From positions 1-64,000 of the forward strand of contig DASXQT010000040.1 of NCBI GenBank assembly GCA_036507005.1: a stretch of DNA of 64,000 nt, given 5' to 3'. Under the pieces are notes generated by a model. It ran no database searches, was not told where the DNA came from, and saw only the letters and a list, made by a program, of their open reading frames with translations. This document shows, piece after piece, positions 16,877 to 25,562 of this stretch (the first letter of the stretch is position 1; every line of letters starts with the position of its first letter). A program made the position numbers and the translations under genes. Source of the DNA: WS-2 sp036507005 (GTDB taxonomy: Bacteria; Eisenbacteria; RBG-16-71-46).

Positions 16877-17188
16877 TCAGAAGCCCCCCAGGTCGCCGCC
16901 TTCCCCCGAGCCGCCCGAGGGCCAGCCGGTCGTCATCTTCTCGCCGGGCATCGTCCCGGACATCCCGCTCTCCATCATCGGCGCGGCGGGCTTGGGCTTG
17001 GGCTTGGGCTTGGGCTTGCGCGCCATCGCGGGCATGGCCTTCTTCTTCGCAGCCGCCTTCGGAGCCGCCTTGCGGCGCGCGGTCTTGCGGCGGGCCGCCT
17101 TCTTGCGCGCGGCGCCCTTCCGCTTGCCCTTCATCGCCACCTTGCGCGCCTTCTTGCGCCCTGCCTTCTTCTTGGGTTTCGCCTTCAT
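16877..17188 (-). CDS. Lysine/alanine-rich histone-H1-like basic protein
   Basis: 103 aa. The ATG at 17188 follows GAGGAG by a few bases, which decides the start. Residues 1-65 are almost entirely Lys, Arg and Ala (KARKVAMKGKRKGAARKKAA, AKKKAMPAMARK), followed by KPKPKPKPKP and a tail rich in Met, Gly and Ser ending GGDLGGF. Such composition matches the disordered C-terminal domain of histone H1 and bacterial H1-like proteins (Hc1, AlgP-type) that compact DNA. No folded domain is recognisable. Stand-alone gene with its own hairpin terminator. Confidence 0.7.
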   Translation of the reverse strand: MKAKPKKKAGRKKARKVAMKGKRKGAARKKAARRKTARRKAAPKAAAKKKAMPAMARKPKPKPKPKPAAPMMESGMSGTMPGEKMTTGWPSGGSGEGGDLGGF

Positions 17189-17728
17189 CCTTCTCCTCAC
17201 CTGCGACCTCCCTTCCGAGTTCCTCGTGAATCGCGTGCGGCCCCGCCGCATGACGGGGCGTTCCGCGCTGTCGCGCCGCAGGCTTCCGTTTCAGCCCGGG
17301 CGGTGTGAGCCCTCGAGCGCGAAGCGACGCCGGCCCGCCGGAGCCGCGATCGCGGTTCCCGCCTGGTGCCGAGCCTTCGCGCCACAACTTGCTGTGTTGT
17401 ATACGCCCCCCGGCAGTCGCGCGCAACGAACATCGTGATGGAGCGGGCTGCGCCCGGGCGCCGCTCGCGGCCCCCCGACGCCGAGGGCCCGCTGCGGGAG
17501 GGCTCTTGGCCGCGCAGAGCGTCAGCGCCAGCCCTCGCGTCGCCCCGCATCGGCGCTCGTAACATGTTCGCCTGCAAACGCTTGCGCTGCCAGCGCGGGG
17601 CAGATCGCCGCCCGCGCTCAAGCCCCGCTCAAGTCCCGTGGCCGAAGCTCTCCGCGCTGCTCGGTTGGACGCCGCCCCGGCCCTGGGACCGGACGGCGCC
17701 TCCTTTCCCTTCCCTGGGAGGCCTCCGA
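17189..17728. other. 540-bp divergent intergenic region
   Basis: Separates the divergently oriented histone-like and secreted propeller genes. It must hold both promoters and perhaps leader sequence. I see no conserved coding frame and no convincing -35/-10 pair; an isolated TTGTATAC lies around 17397. The last bases hold GGGAGG, the ribosome binding site of the gene at 17729. Confidence 0.5.
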
Positions 17729-20398
17729 ATGCGACCCCTCACGCCGTTCGCGTGGGCATCTCTCGCCGCGCTCGCGCTCCTCGCGGCGCCGCGACCTGCG
17801 TCCGCCGCGACTCCCGAAGTCATCACCCTCACGCCCGGCGACTCGATCGCCACCTGGCAGACGCCCCTCATCGTGGGCAACACCGGCGAGGATCCCAACG
17901 GCTGCATCGAGGACGTCTCGTGCGACACCGTGGTGGTCGTGCTCGCGGCCGGCGACTGGACCGGCAAGCGCGTCTTCTTCTCGATCCACTGGCTGAGCCC
18001 CGCCAGCGACTGGGACCTCTACATCCTCGAAGGCAGCCTGAACGGGCCGCTGGTGAGCAAGTCGGACGGCTTCATCCCCCAGACCGCCGAGTCCACCGGC
18101 GCGGAGGTGAACGCCGTGCTGACCTCGCCGCGCGTGCTGGTGGCGCACGTGGTCAACGAGGTCGGAGCGCCCGAGATCGTGAACGGCACGGTCAGGGTGG
18201 AGCCCAGCAAGGCGCATCGGGTCTCCACCATCCTGACCTCGAACGACGTGACCTTCAGCCCCAACGTCACGGTCTCGGCGCCGGCGGCGGCGCGCGTGTG
18301 CGAGCCCAGCCTGCGCGTGGACGTGCGCGGCAACTGCTACGTGGGCGGGATCCGCGGCGTGCCCGCGGGCGTGGATCTGTGGCGCTTCGACCTCGATCCG
18401 GCGAGCCCGGGGTACGATCCGCAGCTCCGCAATCCGACCTATCTCGGGCAGCCCGACGCCTTCGCCGACGAGGACACGACCGGCGGGCGCGACGGCGGCG
18501 GCGACATCGACATCTCGACCTCGTTCCCGGCGAGCCCGACCGCGACCCCGATCATCACCATCACGAGCCTGGCGCTGGCCAACGTTTCGTCCGCGGTCTC
18601 GACCGACCGGGGCGAGAACTTCGCGTTGAGCCCCGCGGTCGCGAACGTCCCCGCCGACGACCGCCAGTGGAACGAGTCGACCGGCGCGGACACGGTCTAC
18701 GTCCTCTATCGCGCTCCGATCCCCGCCACCGGGCTGTTCGTGCAGCGCTCGATCGATCACGGCGCCTCCTACCCGGCCACCGGGCTCGTGAGCCCGACCG
18801 GCACCACGCCCGGCTACATCGACGTGGATCATGCCAACGGCTACGTCTACGTCTCGCACATGTCCTCGAGCGCCCTGTTCGTCTCGCGCTCGACCGACGC
18901 CGGGGCGACCTGGAGCACGTTCACCGCCGACAACAGCACCAGCCACCACCACCTGTTCGATCCGATCAAGGTCGGCGACGACGGCACCGTGTACGTGGCG
19001 TGGACCGACGACCACACCGTGTTCCTCACCCACTCCCTGGACCACGGCGTGACCTGGGCCCCGGCTGTCCCGGTGAGCGGCCCCGAGACCCATTTCGCGC
19101 TCTTCCCGTGGCTCGAGGCCGGGAGCGCGGGGCGGGTCGTGGTGGTGTGGTACGCCTCGGCGTCGAACGTGAACTGGAACTCGAGCGACTGGCGGTGCTA
19201 CGCGTCCATCACCACCAATGCCACCGCCACCCAGCCCACCTTCCGGGTCGCCGAGGTGAGCGATCACGTGATCCACGCCAGCAACCTGTCCGAGGGCGGG
19301 CTCACGATCCCGCCGGCGCCGGTCGGCGAGGAGCCCAACCGGAACCTGTGCGACTACTTCCAGGTCGCGATCGATCCGCTCGGCGCGTGCGTGATCGCGT
19401 TCACCGACGACCACAACGACTTCGACGGCCAGACCTACGTGGCGCGCCAGCTCTCCGGCCCGAGCCTCTACGCTTCGGCGAACGGCGGGACCGGCGTGCT
19501 GGACCCCGAGGATCCGCTGCCGCTCCCCGAGCCCGATCCCGAGCTGCCCGAGATCTCGGACTTCCTCCACGACGCCACCGGGAACAACCTGCAGCCGATC
19601 CCGGCCGACAGCCCCTACGACATCCTCTCGATCGACTACGGCTGCATCCGGGAGGGCGGAACGTCGTTTCTCGAGGTGCGGATGAAGGTGAGCGACCTCG
19701 CGGTGGTGCCGGAGAATTCCTTCTGGCGCGTCAACTTCGCGGCCAACGCCCCGGGTCCGGTGGCGGACCGCGGCGACCAGTTCTTCCTGCGCGCGCAGAC
19801 CCCGGCCAATCCTACGGACCCGGGCTTCGTGTTCGGCAGCGCGGTGCGCGACACCATGGGCGACATGGTCTACACCGACATCGCCGCGGCGGACTCGGGG
19901 TGGTTCGACACCGCGGGCAAGGAGATCGTGATGCGCCTCGACTTCCACCGGCTCGATCCCTACGTGACCCACGGCGGGCCGGTGCGGGTGGGAACCGTGC
20001 TGGTGGGATTGCGGGGCCAGACCGGCACGCTCGGAACGCTCACCGCGCGCGATCTCACGCGCGGGGGCGGCTCGTTCGTAGTCTGCTCCGAGCTGGTCGC
20101 AGTCGGTCCCGAGTCGAAGGTCGATTTCGGCATGAGCCCGCCGGCGCCGAACCCGGGGCGGGGCGGCACCGCGGTGAGCCTCTCGCTCTCGCACGCGGCG
20201 TGGACCGAGCTCGCGGTCTTCGACGCGGCCGGGCGGCGGGTGCGCACGATCTACGCCGGCACGCTCCCGGCCGGAGTCGCGCGGCTCGCGTGGGACGGCC
20301 GCACCGACGCCGGGCATCCGGCGGCGAGCGGCCTCTACTTCCTGCGCATGAACGCGGCGGGGAAGGTGCGGAGCCAGAGGCTGGTGATGGTGCGTTGA
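17729..20398 (+). CDS. Secreted sialidase-like (Asp-box) propeller with FlgD-Ig C-terminus
   Basis: 889 aa. Signal peptide (FAWASLAALALLAAP...ASA). The central region contains Asp-box/BNR-like turns typical of sialidase-type propellers: STDRGENFALS, SIDHGASYPATG, SRSTDAGATWSTF and SLDHGVTWAPA, each preceded by VYVxxxx strands. Catalytic sialidase arginines were not identified, so enzymatic activity is uncertain. The last about 85 residues form the FlgD Ig-like module (PAPNPGRGG, FDAAGRRVRTIYAG, AWDGRTDAGHPAASGLYFLR) used in FCB-group bacteria as a surface-sorting or attachment module. ATG at 17729 chosen for the GGGAGG site 8 nt upstream and the signal peptide. Confidence 0.8.
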   Translation: MRPLTPFAWASLAALALLAAPRPASAATPEVITLTPGDSIATWQTPLIVGNTGEDPNGCIEDVSCDTVVVVLAAGDWTGKRVFFSIHWLSPASDWDLYILEGSLNGPLVSKSDGFIPQTAESTGAEVNAVLTSPRVLVAHVVNEVGAPEIVNGTVRVEPSKAHRVSTILTSNDVTFSPNVTVSAPAAARVCEPSLRVDVRGNCYVGGIRGVPAGVDLWRFDLDPASPGYDPQLRNPTYLGQPDAFADEDTTGGRDGGGDIDISTSFPASPTATPIITITSLALANVSSAVSTDRGENFALSPAVANVPADDRQWNESTGADTVYVLYRAPIPATGLFVQRSIDHGASYPATGLVSPTGTTPGYIDVDHANGYVYVSHMSSSALFVSRSTDAGATWSTFTADNSTSHHHLFDPIKVGDDGTVYVAWTDDHTVFLTHSLDHGVTWAPAVPVSGPETHFALFPWLEAGSAGRVVVVWYASASNVNWNSSDWRCYASITTNATATQPTFRVAEVSDHVIHASNLSEGGLTIPPAPVGEEPNRNLCDYFQVAIDPLGACVIAFTDDHNDFDGQTYVARQLSGPSLYASANGGTGVLDPEDPLPLPEPDPELPEISDFLHDATGNNLQPIPADSPYDILSIDYGCIREGGTSFLEVRMKVSDLAVVPENSFWRVNFAANAPGPVADRGDQFFLRAQTPANPTDPGFVFGSAVRDTMGDMVYTDIAAADSGWFDTAGKEIVMRLDFHRLDPYVTHGGPVRVGTVLVGLRGQTGTLGTLTARDLTRGGGSFVVCSELVAVGPESKVDFGMSPPAPNPGRGGTAVSLSLSHAAWTELAVFDAAGRRVRTIYAGTLPAGVARLAWDGRTDAGHPAASGLYFLRMNAAGKVRSQRLVMVR

Positions 20399-20540
20399 GT
20401 CGAGGCGCTCGTTGCGGGGCCGGCGGGTAGTGGCCCACCGCCCGGCCGGGGAATCCGTGGCGGGCGCCCGAAGTGAGCGCGAGCGGCCGGCGAGGGTCCG
20501 GAGGTCATACCCCCACGGACTCGGCACCGGCCCCGCGCAA

Positions 20541-20587
20541 CCACGAGCGCCCGGCTCCTAGCATGGGGGAGCCGGGCCTCCTCGTGG
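20541..20587. terminator. 17-bp two-stage hairpin between convergent genes
   Basis: Inner stem GCCCGGCTCC (20549-20558) with GGAGCCGGGC (20568-20577) around a 9-nt loop; outer stem CCACGAG (20541-20547) with CTCGTGG (20581-20587), separated from the inner stem by 1 and 3 unpaired bases. It sits between the two convergent secreted-protein genes and is the strongest hairpin I found. Bidirectional terminator is the simplest reading. Confidence 0.65.
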
Positions 20588-20640
20588 GGCGCTCAGTGGG
20601 GCGCTTCGGGGCCGATCCGGGTCGTCGTCGGCGACTGCCT

Positions 20641-23373
20641 TCATCGGACAACGACGATCCGTCGGGTTCGCGCCCCTTCGGGTGTGTCGAGCCGCAGGAA
20701 GTAGATCCCCGCCGGAACGAGGCTGGTGCTCCCCCTTCCGTCCCAGAGCACCTGGTGAAGGCCTGGCTCTTGATCGGCGTTCGCGAGCGTTGCCACCTCG
20801 CGCCCCTGCACATCCAGCACGCGAAGCCGCACCGTGGTCTTCCGCGGCACCTCGAACTCGACGCGCACCGCGCCGGCACTGGGGTTGGGTGAGGGAGGGC
20901 CGAGCGAGAACTCGCGGATCCTTCTACCTGCGGTCGCGGCGATGGGACCGAAGATGGCCGGTGCCCGGCCGGCGCCGATGGCGACCAGCCGGTACCAATA
21001 GGTGGTTCCTTCCTGGACATCGCGGTCCACCGCCGCCGTGAGGGCGCCGACCGAGCGCACCTCGATCGCACACTCCGCCCATGGCCCCCCCGGATGCGGC
21101 GCGCGCTCGACCCGCACGGACGTGACGCCCACCACGTCCGCAAAAGACCATGTGAGCTCGATGGCTCCCGCTCGCCAGTCTGCGGTGAAGGTCGAGAGGA
21201 GCGTCGCCGTGGGAAAGTCCTTGAGAACCCCGGCCAGGTAAGGACATGTCTGGCCGCCGAGGATGGTGAAGTCCCCGCCCGCGTACAGCGTGCCGTCGCC
21301 CAGCGCGAGGGTCCAGACCGTGCTGTCGGCACTCGGGTTCCATGCCGAGGCCAGGCCGGTCGTGGCATCCAGCGAGGCAATCCTGCTGCGGGCCTGCCCG
21401 CCGATCCCGGAGAAGAAGCCGCCCGCGTAGACCGTGCCTCCGCTCACCGCGAGGCATCGGACACTTCCGTTCGCATTGGGATCCCACGACGTGGCCAGGC
21501 CGTCGGCGATCCCGAGCGCCGCGACCCGATTGCGCGGCTGGCCGCCGATGGCGGTAAAGGTCCCGCCGGCGTAGACCGTGCTCCCACTCACCGCGAGAGT
21601 CCCGACCACGCTGCTCGCATTCGGATTCCAATCGGTCGCCGTGCCCGTCGTCCCGTCCAGCGCCGCGATGCGGTTGCGCGCCTGCCCTCCGATGCTCGTG
21701 AACGTCCCGCCTGCGTACACAGTGTTCCCCACCAGGGCGAGCGCCTCTACGATGTTGTTGGCATCCGGATTCCAGGCGGTGGCCAGGCCGCTCGCGACGT
21801 CCAGGGCGGCGATGCGGTTGCGCGGCTGCCCGCCGATGCTGGTGAAGAAGCCGCCCGCGTACACGACGCCCTGGTCCACCGCGAGCGTGAAGACCGTGCT
21901 GTTCGCATCCGGGTTCCATTCCGTGGCCAGGCCGGTGGCCGAATCGACTGCTGCGATGAAATTTCTCGGTTGTCCTCCGATGGTTGGCTGCCCAGGATAG
22001 CTGAAGGTCCCGCCCACATAGACCTTGCCGCCGCTCACGGCCAGCGCGCGGACCTCACCTGGCGATGTTGCCATGCCCGGGTTCCACGCCGTGGCCTGGC
22101 CGGTGTCGGTATCCAGGGCAGCGATCTTGCTCCGCTGCACGCCCAGGCTGGTGAATTCCCCGCCCATGTACACCACGTCCGCGTTCGCCGATAGCGCCCA
22201 GATCCTGTAGTTCACGCTTCGGTTCCAGGTAGCCTGGCCCGTGACGGCGTCCAGCGCGGCCAAGGGGCCGTAGTCAGCTCCCGCGTAGACCGTACCGCCG
22301 GAAATTGCGAGCGCGTAGACGGTGGTTCTTAGATCGGGGTTCCATGGCGTGGCCGCCCCGGTCGTGGCATCCAGCGCGGCGATGCCGTTGCGCGTCTGCC
22401 CGCCGATCGTCGCGTACGGTGGAAGACGTGAATCGTAGTAGAACCTTCCCCCGGCGTAGACGGTGTTTCCGTCCAACGCAAGAGCCATGACCGCTCCGTT
22501 TGCATTCGGGTCCCACGCGGTGGCGAGACCTGTGGCCGTATCCAGCGCCGCGATTCGATTGCGCGTCTGCCCGCCGATGCTCGTGAAGTTGCCCGCCGCA
22601 TAGACGATGCTCCCGCTCAGCGCGAGGGCGTTCAGCCAGTTGTTGGCTGCGGGGTTCCAGGCAGTGACCGCGCCCGTCGAGACATCCACCGCGGCGATAT
22701 AGCTCCTCGCCGCCCCGCCGATGGAGGTGAAATCCCCGCCGGTGTAGACCGTCGTCCCGCTTACGGCAAGCGTCCACACCGAATTGTTTGCGCCAGGATT
22801 CCAGTCGGTGGCCAGACCGGTCTGGGCGTCCAGCGCCACGATGCAACTCCTTGCCTGGCCGCCCGCATTCCCAAAGCCTCCGCCTGCGTATACCGTGCCA
22901 CCTCTCACGGCGATGGACAGAACCCGGCCGTCCGCACCCGGGTTCCATGCGCTGACCGTCAGATCCGACTGGATGTGCGCGAGGTTCTTCCGAGGGATCC
23001 CGCCGACGGAATCGAACTGGCCGCCGATGAACCAGCCCCCTGTGCCGTCGGCCGCGATGGCGCGAACGCTCCCACGAACCCTGGGGAAGCCGGGCGTCGG
23101 CAGCCCGCCAATCGCCGCCAGCGGTACGCCACCTCCCGTGTAGAACCCGACCTGTCCGAACCGACCCCCGATGTAGAGGGTCTTTCCCGACCGGGCCGTG
23201 GCGTAGACGGGACCGTCCGTGATCCAGAGCTTCGGGTCCAAACCCTGGGCCTTCGCAACGGACGCTCCGATCGACCCGGGCCCCGCCTGAACGATCGCCA
23301 GCAGCAGGATCGCCTCGAGCCCGATCGCCACCCTCGGCCGCATGGTCAGCGGGACCGCACGTGAGGGACGCAT
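20641..23373 (-). CDS. Secreted 14-repeat beta-propeller-like protein with FlgD-Ig C-terminus
   Basis: 910 aa. The ATG at 23373 has AGAGGAGG 8 nt upstream and opens a signal peptide (IGLEAILLLAIVQAGPGSIG). Residues about 65-720 are about 14 tandem units of roughly 48 residues with consensus VYAGGxFTSIGGQxRNRIAALDxxTGxATxWNPxANxxVxxLAVSGxT, resembling the delta-60/DUF5122-type propeller repeats. A fibronectin-III-like segment follows (SVRVERAPHPGGPW...TYWYRLVAIGAG), then a FlgD Ig-like module (SPNPSAGAVRVEFEVP, VLDVQGREVATL, WDGRG, AGIYFLRLDTPEG). Probably surface-exposed binding or adhesion. By eye less GC-rich than neighbours. Confidence 0.8.
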   Translation of the reverse strand: MRPSRAVPLTMRPRVAIGLEAILLLAIVQAGPGSIGASVAKAQGLDPKLWITDGPVYATARSGKTLYIGGRFGQVGFYTGGGVPLAAIGGLPTPGFPRVRGSVRAIAADGTGGWFIGGQFDSVGGIPRKNLAHIQSDLTVSAWNPGADGRVLSIAVRGGTVYAGGGFGNAGGQARSCIVALDAQTGLATDWNPGANNSVWTLAVSGTTVYTGGDFTSIGGAARSYIAAVDVSTGAVTAWNPAANNWLNALALSGSIVYAAGNFTSIGGQTRNRIAALDTATGLATAWDPNANGAVMALALDGNTVYAGGRFYYDSRLPPYATIGGQTRNGIAALDATTGAATPWNPDLRTTVYALAISGGTVYAGADYGPLAALDAVTGQATWNRSVNYRIWALSANADVVYMGGEFTSLGVQRSKIAALDTDTGQATAWNPGMATSPGEVRALAVSGGKVYVGGTFSYPGQPTIGGQPRNFIAAVDSATGLATEWNPDANSTVFTLAVDQGVVYAGGFFTSIGGQPRNRIAALDVASGLATAWNPDANNIVEALALVGNTVYAGGTFTSIGGQARNRIAALDGTTGTATDWNPNASSVVGTLAVSGSTVYAGGTFTAIGGQPRNRVAALGIADGLATSWDPNANGSVRCLAVSGGTVYAGGFFSGIGGQARSRIASLDATTGLASAWNPSADSTVWTLALGDGTLYAGGDFTILGGQTCPYLAGVLKDFPTATLLSTFTADWRAGAIELTWSFADVVGVTSVRVERAPHPGGPWAECAIEVRSVGALTAAVDRDVQEGTTYWYRLVAIGAGRAPAIFGPIAATAGRRIREFSLGPPSPNPSAGAVRVEFEVPRKTTVRLRVLDVQGREVATLANADQEPGLHQVLWDGRGSTSLVPAGIYFLRLDTPEGARTRRIVVVR
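21235..23185. repeat. About 14 imperfect tandem repeats of roughly 145 bp, coding
   Basis: The DNA behind the propeller units repeats with a period of about 144-150 bp. Recurrent core words are GCCGCCGATG and GCGTAGAC (plus-strand view). Units are diverged, with one shortened unit (around 22.2-22.3 kb) and two carrying insertions (near 22.0 and 22.4 kb). Array length is open to change by recombination. Confidence 0.8.
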
Positions 23374-23467
23374 GATGCCAGCCTCCTCTGAAGGCCGCGG
23401 TCGATGGAATGCGGGGAGCCGCGGAGCGGTCGAAAGTATGGCATAGGGCAGGCCGGAAGCCTCAGAA

Positions 23468-23485
23468 GGCGCGGGATTCCCCGCC
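23468..23485 (-). terminator. Hairpin after the ABC exporter gene
   Basis: GGCG-C-GGG (23468-23475) pairs with CCCCGCC (23479-23485) around a 3-nt loop with one bulged C, 3 nt past the stop of the ABC gene. Confidence 0.35.
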
Positions 23486-23488
23486 GTG

Positions 23489-25339
23489 CTACGCCACCGG
23501 CGGGCGCGCCTCCTCGGCCTCGCTGATCGCCCGCGCGCGCTCCGGCACCTCGATGAAATCCTCACCGGGGTTGATGAACCGGTCCAGCTCGACCCGGTAC
23601 TGGCGGTCGTAGAGCTGGCGGTAGCGGCCGTTCGCGGCCAGCAGCTCCTCGTGCGTGCCGCGCTCCACGATCTCGCCGCCCTCCAGCACCAGGATCTGGT
23701 CGGCGGTGCGGATGGTGGAGAGCCGGTGCGCGATGACGAACGTGGTGCGCCCGCGGCGCAGTGACCGCAGCCCGTCCTGGATCAGCGCCTCGCTCTCGGA
23801 ATCCAGGCTCGAGGTCGCCTCGTCGAGGATCAGGATGCGCGGGTTGGCGAGGATCGCGCGCGCGATCGCCACCCGCTGGCGCTGGCCACCGCTCAGCCGG
23901 ATGCCGCGCTCGCCGACGATCGTGTCGTAGCCCTTGTCGAAGCGCTCGATGAACTCGTCGCAGTGGGCGATGCGGCTCACCTCGCGGATCTGCTCGAGCG
24001 TGGCCTCGGGGCGCGAGAACGCGATGTTCTCGCGAATGGACCCGTCGAAGAGGAAGTTGTCCTGCAGCACGACGCCGAGGTGGGCGCGGTAGTCCCGGAG
24101 CTTGAGGGAGGCGAGATCGCGTCCGTCCACCCGCACCCGGCCCTCGATCGGGCGATGGTGGGCCATCACCAGCCCGATGAGCGTGCTCTTGCCCGAGCCG
24201 CTCGAGCCCACGAGCGCCGTGGTGCTCCCCGGAGGCGCGCGGAAGGACACGTGCCGGAGCACCAGCGTCCCCGGCGTGTACTCGAAGCTCACGTTCTCGA
24301 ACGCCACCTCGCCGCGCACGCCGTCCACGGCGTCGCGCTCGGCGTCGCGCGCGTCCTCGGGGAGCGACCCCAGGATCTCGCGGATGCGGTCGAGGCCGGC
24401 GAACGCCTCGGTGATCTGGGTGCCGATCGAGGCCATCTCGACCAGCGGTCCGGCCATGAGCCCGGTGAACGACACGTACATGACGAACTCGCCGATCGTC
24501 ATCCGCCCGCCGAGCACGTCGCGCCCGCCGATCAGCATCATGATCATGCCGATCATCCCGACCAGCACGGTCGAGAGCGCGGTGGTCCCGGAGACCGCGG
24601 TGATGGACTGGGCGACGTTGCGGAACAGCCGGTGGGCCCCGCGCGCGAACACCAGCTGCTCGCGGCGCTCGGCCACGTAGGCCTTGACGATGCGGATGCC
24701 GCCCAGGGTCTCGGCCAGCCGGCCGGTGACCTCGGCGTTGATCCGCCCGCGCTCGCGGAACAGCGGGCGGAACTTGGCGAACGCCCACGACATGTATCCG
24801 CCGAAGGCGGCGAGCACCACCAGCGTCGCGAGCGTGAGGCGCCAGTTGAGGTAGAGCAGCACGCCGAGCGCGATCACCGCGGTCACGATCCCGCCGGTGA
24901 GCTGCACCAGCCCGGTGCCCACCAGGTTCCGCACGCCCTCGGCGTCGCTCATGATGCGCGAGATCAGGACGCCGGTCTGGGTCGAGTCGAAGTAGCGCAC
25001 CGGCAGCCGCGTGACGTGCGCCTGCACCCGCTTGCGCATCTCGGTGATCGCGCGCTGCCCGGTCACGCCCACCACCTGGGAGAGCGCGAACGAGCTCAGG
25101 GCCTGGACCAGCGTCGCGCCGCCGACCGCGAGCGCGAGCGGCACGAGCAGGCCGGGCTTGTGCTTGCCGATTACGTCGTCGAGCAGCCACTTGGTCGAGG
25201 CCGGCATCACGATCCCGGTGAGCCGGCTCACCAGCATGAGGAAGAGGCCGGTCGCGAGCTGGCGCTGGTGCGCCGCGATCAGCGCGCCCGCCTCGCGCCG
25301 GACGGAGGAGATGGTGACGCGCTTCTTCGGATCGGGCAT
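23489..25339 (-). CDS. MsbA-like ABC exporter (fused membrane and ATPase domains)
   Basis: 616 aa half-transporter that should act as a homodimer exporting lipids or hydrophobic compounds. Six membrane helices lie in residues 1-330; then the nucleotide-binding domain: Walker A GSSGSGKST (about 380), Q-loop VVLQDNFLF, signature LSGGQRQRVAIARAI (about 480), Walker B ILILDEATSSLD and H-loop VIAHRLSTIRTAD. All catalytic residues are intact. The ATG at 25339 (MPDPKKRVT) has GGAGG 9-10 nt upstream. Stands alone; divergent from the GAF gene. Confidence 0.93.
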   Translation of the reverse strand: MPDPKKRVTISSVRREAGALIAAHQRQLATGLFLMLVSRLTGIVMPASTKWLLDDVIGKHKPGLLVPLALAVGGATLVQALSSFALSQVVGVTGQRAITEMRKRVQAHVTRLPVRYFDSTQTGVLISRIMSDAEGVRNLVGTGLVQLTGGIVTAVIALGVLLYLNWRLTLATLVVLAAFGGYMSWAFAKFRPLFRERGRINAEVTGRLAETLGGIRIVKAYVAERREQLVFARGAHRLFRNVAQSITAVSGTTALSTVLVGMIGMIMMLIGGRDVLGGRMTIGEFVMYVSFTGLMAGPLVEMASIGTQITEAFAGLDRIREILGSLPEDARDAERDAVDGVRGEVAFENVSFEYTPGTLVLRHVSFRAPPGSTTALVGSSGSGKSTLIGLVMAHHRPIEGRVRVDGRDLASLKLRDYRAHLGVVLQDNFLFDGSIRENIAFSRPEATLEQIREVSRIAHCDEFIERFDKGYDTIVGERGIRLSGGQRQRVAIARAILANPRILILDEATSSLDSESEALIQDGLRSLRRGRTTFVIAHRLSTIRTADQILVLEGGEIVERGTHEELLAANGRYRQLYDRQYRVELDRFINPGEDFIEVPERARAISEAEEARPPVA

Positions 25340-25562
25340 GCGGGGAACGCCTCCAGGTGGGATGTAATCCCTGCGGCCGGCGGCGATATTACACCGGCCG
25401 CCAAATGCCGCCCGGCGCGGGCGGCCAGGCGCGGCCCCCACATGCCGGCGCCCGCCCTTCCGGTTCGCCCGGGCCGGCCCGGGTCGGCGCGGGTCGGGCG
25501 GCCGTCCGCCCTCCCGGTTCGAGTTCAAGCCCGCTCCATCACCGGACGATAACCTGGGGGAC

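Noticed and set aside
17389..17402. TTGCTG/TATACG as promoter of the gene at 17729
   Set aside because: The hexamers are only a few bases apart instead of about 17, so they cannot form a sigma-70 promoter.
21235..23185. CRISPR-like or satellite repeat array
   Set aside because: The period is about 145 bp, a multiple of three, repeats are imperfect and the whole array is one open protein frame; there are no constant short repeats with unique spacers.
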